Below are positions 6,072 through 7,883 of a stretch of 7,883 nucleotides of DNA, piece by piece. The DNA lies in assembly GCA_017475805.1 (NCBI GenBank), contig JAFVEW010000288.1, positions 1 through 7,883 on the forward strand. Direction: 5' to 3'. A program made the position numbers and the translations under genes. Each line of letters begins with the position of its first letter. The first letter of the stretch is position 1. Source of the stretch: Synergistaceae bacterium. Its GTDB lineage: Bacteria; Synergistota; Synergistia; Synergistales; Aminobacteriaceae. The notes under the pieces are model-generated. The model was given only the letters and a program-made list of their open reading frames with translations. It was not told where the DNA came from and did not search any database.

Positions 6072-6080
6072 AGGGAGGTG
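6072..6080 (+). promoter_or_regulatory. Very strong Shine-Dalgarno site of acpP
   Basis: AGGGAGGTG, running on into AATTAAC, is nearly fully complementary to the 3' end of 16S rRNA. It ends about 7 nt before the ATG at 6088 and is the best ribosome-binding site in the window. This fits the high amount of ACP a cell needs relative to the enzymes that use it. Confidence 0.75.
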
Positions 6081-6087
6081 AATTAAC

Positions 6088-6339
6088 ATGACTAAGGAAG
6101 AAGTTGTAGCAAAACTCAAAGGGATCGTAGCCAACCGTCTTGATGTTGAAGAAGATCAGGTTACGGAAGACAAATCTTTTGTTGAAGATTTAGGTGCAGA
6201 CTCTCTTGACATAGTTGAGCTTATCATGGGGATCGAGGACGAATTTGGAATCGAAATTCCTGACGAAGACGCCGAGAAATTAACGTCAGTCGGCGAAGCA
6301 TTGAAGTACACGCTTGAGAAAATCAACGTGGAAGACTAA
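6088..6339 (+). CDS. acpP: Acyl carrier protein
   Basis: This small acidic four-helix protein carries the growing acyl chain on a 4'-phosphopantetheine arm. It is 83 residues long (E. coli ACP has 77 plus Met). The attachment site is GADSLD at 36-41, with Ser39 modified by AcpS. Around it are the helix II residues [25 protein letters not shown], nearly the standard ACP wording and rich in the acidic residues that dock partner enzymes. The protein ends KINVED. Translation starts at ATG 6088 behind a strong Shine-Dalgarno site. It lies 51 bp after fabG and 137 bp before fabF, the longest gap inside the operon, which contains 7-bp repeats and a possible attenuator. Confidence 0.97.
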   Translation: MTKEEVVAKLKGIVANRLDVEEDQVTEDKSFVEDLGADSLDIVELIMGIEDEFGIEIPDEDAEKLTSVGEALKYTLEKINVED

Positions 6340-6346
6340 AAAACTC

Positions 6347-6374
6347 AGTGAGGAGTGAGGAGTGAGGAGTTAGA
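6347..6374 (+). repeat. AGTGAGG 7-bp tandem repeats after acpP
   Basis: Three exact AGTGAGG copies (6347-6353, 6354-6360, 6361-6367) and a diverged fourth (AGTTAGA, 6368-6374) begin 8 bp after the acpP stop codon. They resemble the TAGGAGT units before fabD in period and GGAG core. Confidence 0.8.
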
Positions 6375-6439
6375 GGTTAAAAAACTTCTGCTCTTCTAAG
6401 TTGATTGTAGATTACTGCAATTAATCCTCCTCCTTTTTT
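6364..6439 (+). terminator. Possible attenuator or terminator between acpP and fabF
   Basis: A 10-bp hairpin with two G-U pairs (TTGATTGTAG 6401-6410, loop ATTA, CTGCAATTAA 6415-6424) is followed by TCCTCCTCC and six T (6434-6439). GAGGAG at 6364-6369 in the repeats can also pair with CTCCTC at 6427-6432, right before the T run, giving a longer structure. Either could end some transcripts after acpP and so raise ACP over FabF. The hairpin is AT-rich and the T run is not directly next to it, so strength is doubtful. Confidence 0.35.
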
Positions 6440-6467
6440 ATATAAAAATTAAATTTATTTTAGGAGA

Positions 6468-6484
6468 TGAAAAATTTTGAGCGA
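6468..6484 (+). promoter_or_regulatory. fabF translation start context shared with plsX
   Basis: TGAAAAATTTTGAGCGA, identical to 2061-2077, contains the fabF TTG start (6477-6479). AGGAGA at 6462-6467 is about 9 nt upstream. The ATG at 6467 is in another frame and gives only MKNFER before a stop codon, so it is not the fabF start. Confidence 0.6.
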
Positions 6485-7730
6485 TAAAAAACGCAGAGTA
6501 GTCGTAACAGGTCTTGGCCCTGTAAGTCCTATAGCTCTCGGCAAAAAAGATTACTGGCAGGCTCTCAGAGACGGCAAAAACGGCATCGGCCCTATAACGA
6601 CTTTCGATTTAGGCGACTGCCCCGTTACGTTCGGAGCTGAAATTAAAGATTTTGATCCTTCTGTTTACATGCCGGGCAAAGAAGCTAAACGTTCAGATAG
6701 AGCTATTCATTTTGCTGTAGCTGCGGCGAAATTAGCTGTAGAAGATTCAAAACTTGATATTTCAAGTCTTGATCCTTATAGATTAGGAGTTTATATCGGC
6801 ACAGGTCAGGGCGGAATAGAGACTTCATTCAACAATTTCAAATTAATGATGGAAAAAGGCTCGAAAAGAGTCAGCCCTTATTTCATTCCGATGATGATTA
6901 GCAACATGTCAACTGCTTACGTTGCTATAGTCTTAGGAGCTAAAGGTCCTAACCTTTGCGTCGTTACAGCTTGCGCAACTTCATTACACAGCATGGGCGA
7001 GGCTTATCATGCTATCGTCCGCGATGACGCTGATGTAATAATCGCAGGCGGCACTGAGGCAGCTTTACGCGCAATCAGCATTGCGGGGTTTGCTTCAATG
7101 AAAGCATTATCAACACGCAATGATGATCCTCAACACGCCTCAAGACCTTTTGATAAAGACAGAGACGGCTTTGTAATGGGCGAAGGTGCAGGCGTTGTAG
7201 TTCTTGAAGAACTCGAACACGCTTTAGCAAGAGGCGCACATATTTATGCAGAGTTTACAGGCTATGGAACTTCTTGCGACGCAGGACACATTACAGCTCC
7301 TGACCCTGAAGCTAAAGGCGCAGCGTTTGCAACAGAAAAAGCTATAAAAATGTCGGGCTGGGATAAATCTCAAGTCGACTATATCAACGCTCACGGAACA
7401 TCTACAGGGCTTAATGACAAAATGGAAGCCGGAATGATTAACCGTGTCTTCGGCGAAAATGCTAAGAACATCACCGTAACTTCAACAAAAAGTTTAATCG
7501 GACATTGTTTAGGAGCTGCCGGAGGTCTTGAAGTCATTGCTTCAATGCAGGCAATCGAAGAAAATTACATTCACCCGACTTTGAATTACGAAACTCCTGA
7601 CCCTGAATGCGACGTTAATATTGCTACAGGAAAAGGCGTTGATAGAAAAGTTGACAGGCTTTTAGTTAATAGCTTCGGCTTCGGCGGTCATAACGGCGTT
7701 TTAGCGTTTGAAAGATATGCCAACGTTTGA
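6477..7730 (+). CDS. fabF: FabF, 3-oxoacyl-ACP synthase II (KAS II)
   Basis: FabF condenses malonyl-ACP with acyl-ACP, the elongation step. The 417-residue length matches the family (E. coli 413). The Cys-His-His triad is intact: Cys166 in VVTACATSL, His306 in NAHGTSTGLND and His343 in GHCLGAAGG, with the supporting Lys338 (TSTKSLIGH). GFGGHN at 401-406 is the C-terminal glycine loop. FDKDRDGFVMGEGAG at 225-239 and AGGTEAA at 190-196 are standard. Small deviations are GPVSPIALG at 14-22, where GVVSPVG is commoner, CATSLHS after the nucleophile, and GLND where PLND is usual at 311-314; none touches the triad. Cys-His-His separates it from FabH (Cys-His-Asn). Translation starts at TTG 6477. It overlaps rnc by 14 bp. 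Confidence 0.96.
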   Translation: MSDKKRRVVVTGLGPVSPIALGKKDYWQALRDGKNGIGPITTFDLGDCPVTFGAEIKDFDPSVYMPGKEAKRSDRAIHFAVAAAKLAVEDSKLDISSLDPYRLGVYIGTGQGGIETSFNNFKLMMEKGSKRVSPYFIPMMISNMSTAYVAIVLGAKGPNLCVVTACATSLHSMGEAYHAIVRDDADVIIAGGTEAALRAISIAGFASMKALSTRNDDPQHASRPFDKDRDGFVMGEGAGVVVLEELEHALARGAHIYAEFTGYGTSCDAGHITAPDPEAKGAAFATEKAIKMSGWDKSQVDYINAHGTSTGLNDKMEAGMINRVFGENAKNITVTSTKSLIGHCLGAAGGLEVIASMQAIEENYIHPTLNYETPDPECDVNIATGKGVDRKVDRLLVNSFGFGGHNGVLAFERYANV

Positions 7731-7883
7731 AGAAGAATTCGGGCCTCGTAGAAAAAAGGCCGTATTTGATGAGAAAGCCCTGAAAGTCCTTGAAGATAAT
7801 TTAGGTTACTCCTTCGAGGATAGATATTTACTTGAAGAGGCTTTAACTCATTCGTCATTCTCGCGTGAGAACGGATTATTTCA
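7717..7883 (+). CDS. rnc: RNase III, N-terminal part, cut by the window edge
   Basis: RNase III cleaves double-stranded RNA in rRNA and mRNA maturation. Only the first 55 residues are visible. After a charged extension of about 20 residues (MPTFEEEFGPRRKKAVFDEK) comes LGYSFEDRYLLEEALTHSSFS at 29-49, the first helices of the RNase III domain; the catalytic ERLEFLGD motif would follow just past the edge. The ATG at 7717 lies inside fabF with a 14-bp overlap. An in-frame TTG at 7708 is the only other option, since a TAG at 7702 closes the frame. No good Shine-Dalgarno site is seen, so translation is probably coupled to fabF. rnc after acpP-fabF is a common bacterial order and supports the call. 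Confidence 0.9.
   Translation, partial: MPTFEEEFGPRRKKAVFDEKALKVLEDNLGYSFEDRYLLEEALTHSSFSRENGLF

Noticed and set aside
6401..6446. A separate promoter for fabF in the acpP-fabF gap
   Set aside because: TATAAA at 6441 has no acceptable -35 box at 16-18 bp, and TTGATT at 6401 has no -10 box at the right distance.
1..7883. CRISPR arrays, tRNA or rRNA genes, riboswitches
   Set aside because: I saw no regularly spaced repeats with unique spacers, no tRNA-like cloverleaf, no rRNA sequence and no recognisable riboswitch core.

Overview
The window holds a type II fatty-acid synthesis operon read left to right. Before it lie the tail of a HEPN-domain protein and a decayed IS630-family insertion. Fatty-acid gene order is fapR - plsX - fabK - small unknown gene - fabD - fabG - acpP - fabF - rnc, with rnc cut off by the right edge. 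The FapR/FabK combination, TTG and GTG starts next to good Shine-Dalgarno sites, and fairly AT-rich DNA suggest an anaerobic, probably gut-associated bacterium of the Synergistota or Bacillota. I lean to Synergistota from general knowledge of gene order, but the window does not prove it.

Region by region. 1-344: C-terminal part of a protein with an RNPVVH HEPN motif, open to the left edge. 345-514: non-coding, with two inverted repeats. 515-1407: an IS630-type element with recognisable terminal inverted repeats. Its reverse-strand transposase still shows the DDE signature but is broken by about five frameshifts and three or more stops. 1438-1509: a near-consensus sigma-70-type promoter (TTGACT, 17 bp, TATACT) and a FapR-type palindromic operator that covers the fapR start codon. 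1503-7883: the operon, with short gaps or overlaps everywhere except a 137-bp gap between acpP and fabF.

How the genes work together. FapR is the malonyl-CoA-responsive repressor, and its operator suggests autoregulation of the whole run. FabD loads malonate onto the acyl carrier protein AcpP. FabF condenses it with the growing chain, FabG reduces the ketoacyl group and FabK reduces the enoyl group with FMN and NAD(P)H. PlsX passes the finished acyl chain from ACP to phosphate for phospholipid synthesis. The dehydratase (FabZ/FabA), FabH and acetyl-CoA carboxylase are not in the window. rnc (RNase III) is translationally coupled to fabF, a common neighbour arrangement.

The core genes are conventional, and I see no clearly new system. 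Points worth a second look are the unrecognised 84-residue protein between fabK and fabD, 7-bp GGAGTTA-type repeats that double as ribosome-binding sites, an identical 17-nt start context with TTG start codons at plsX and fabF, a possible attenuator between acpP and fabF, and the eroded insertion sequence ending about 30 bp upstream of the operon promoter.
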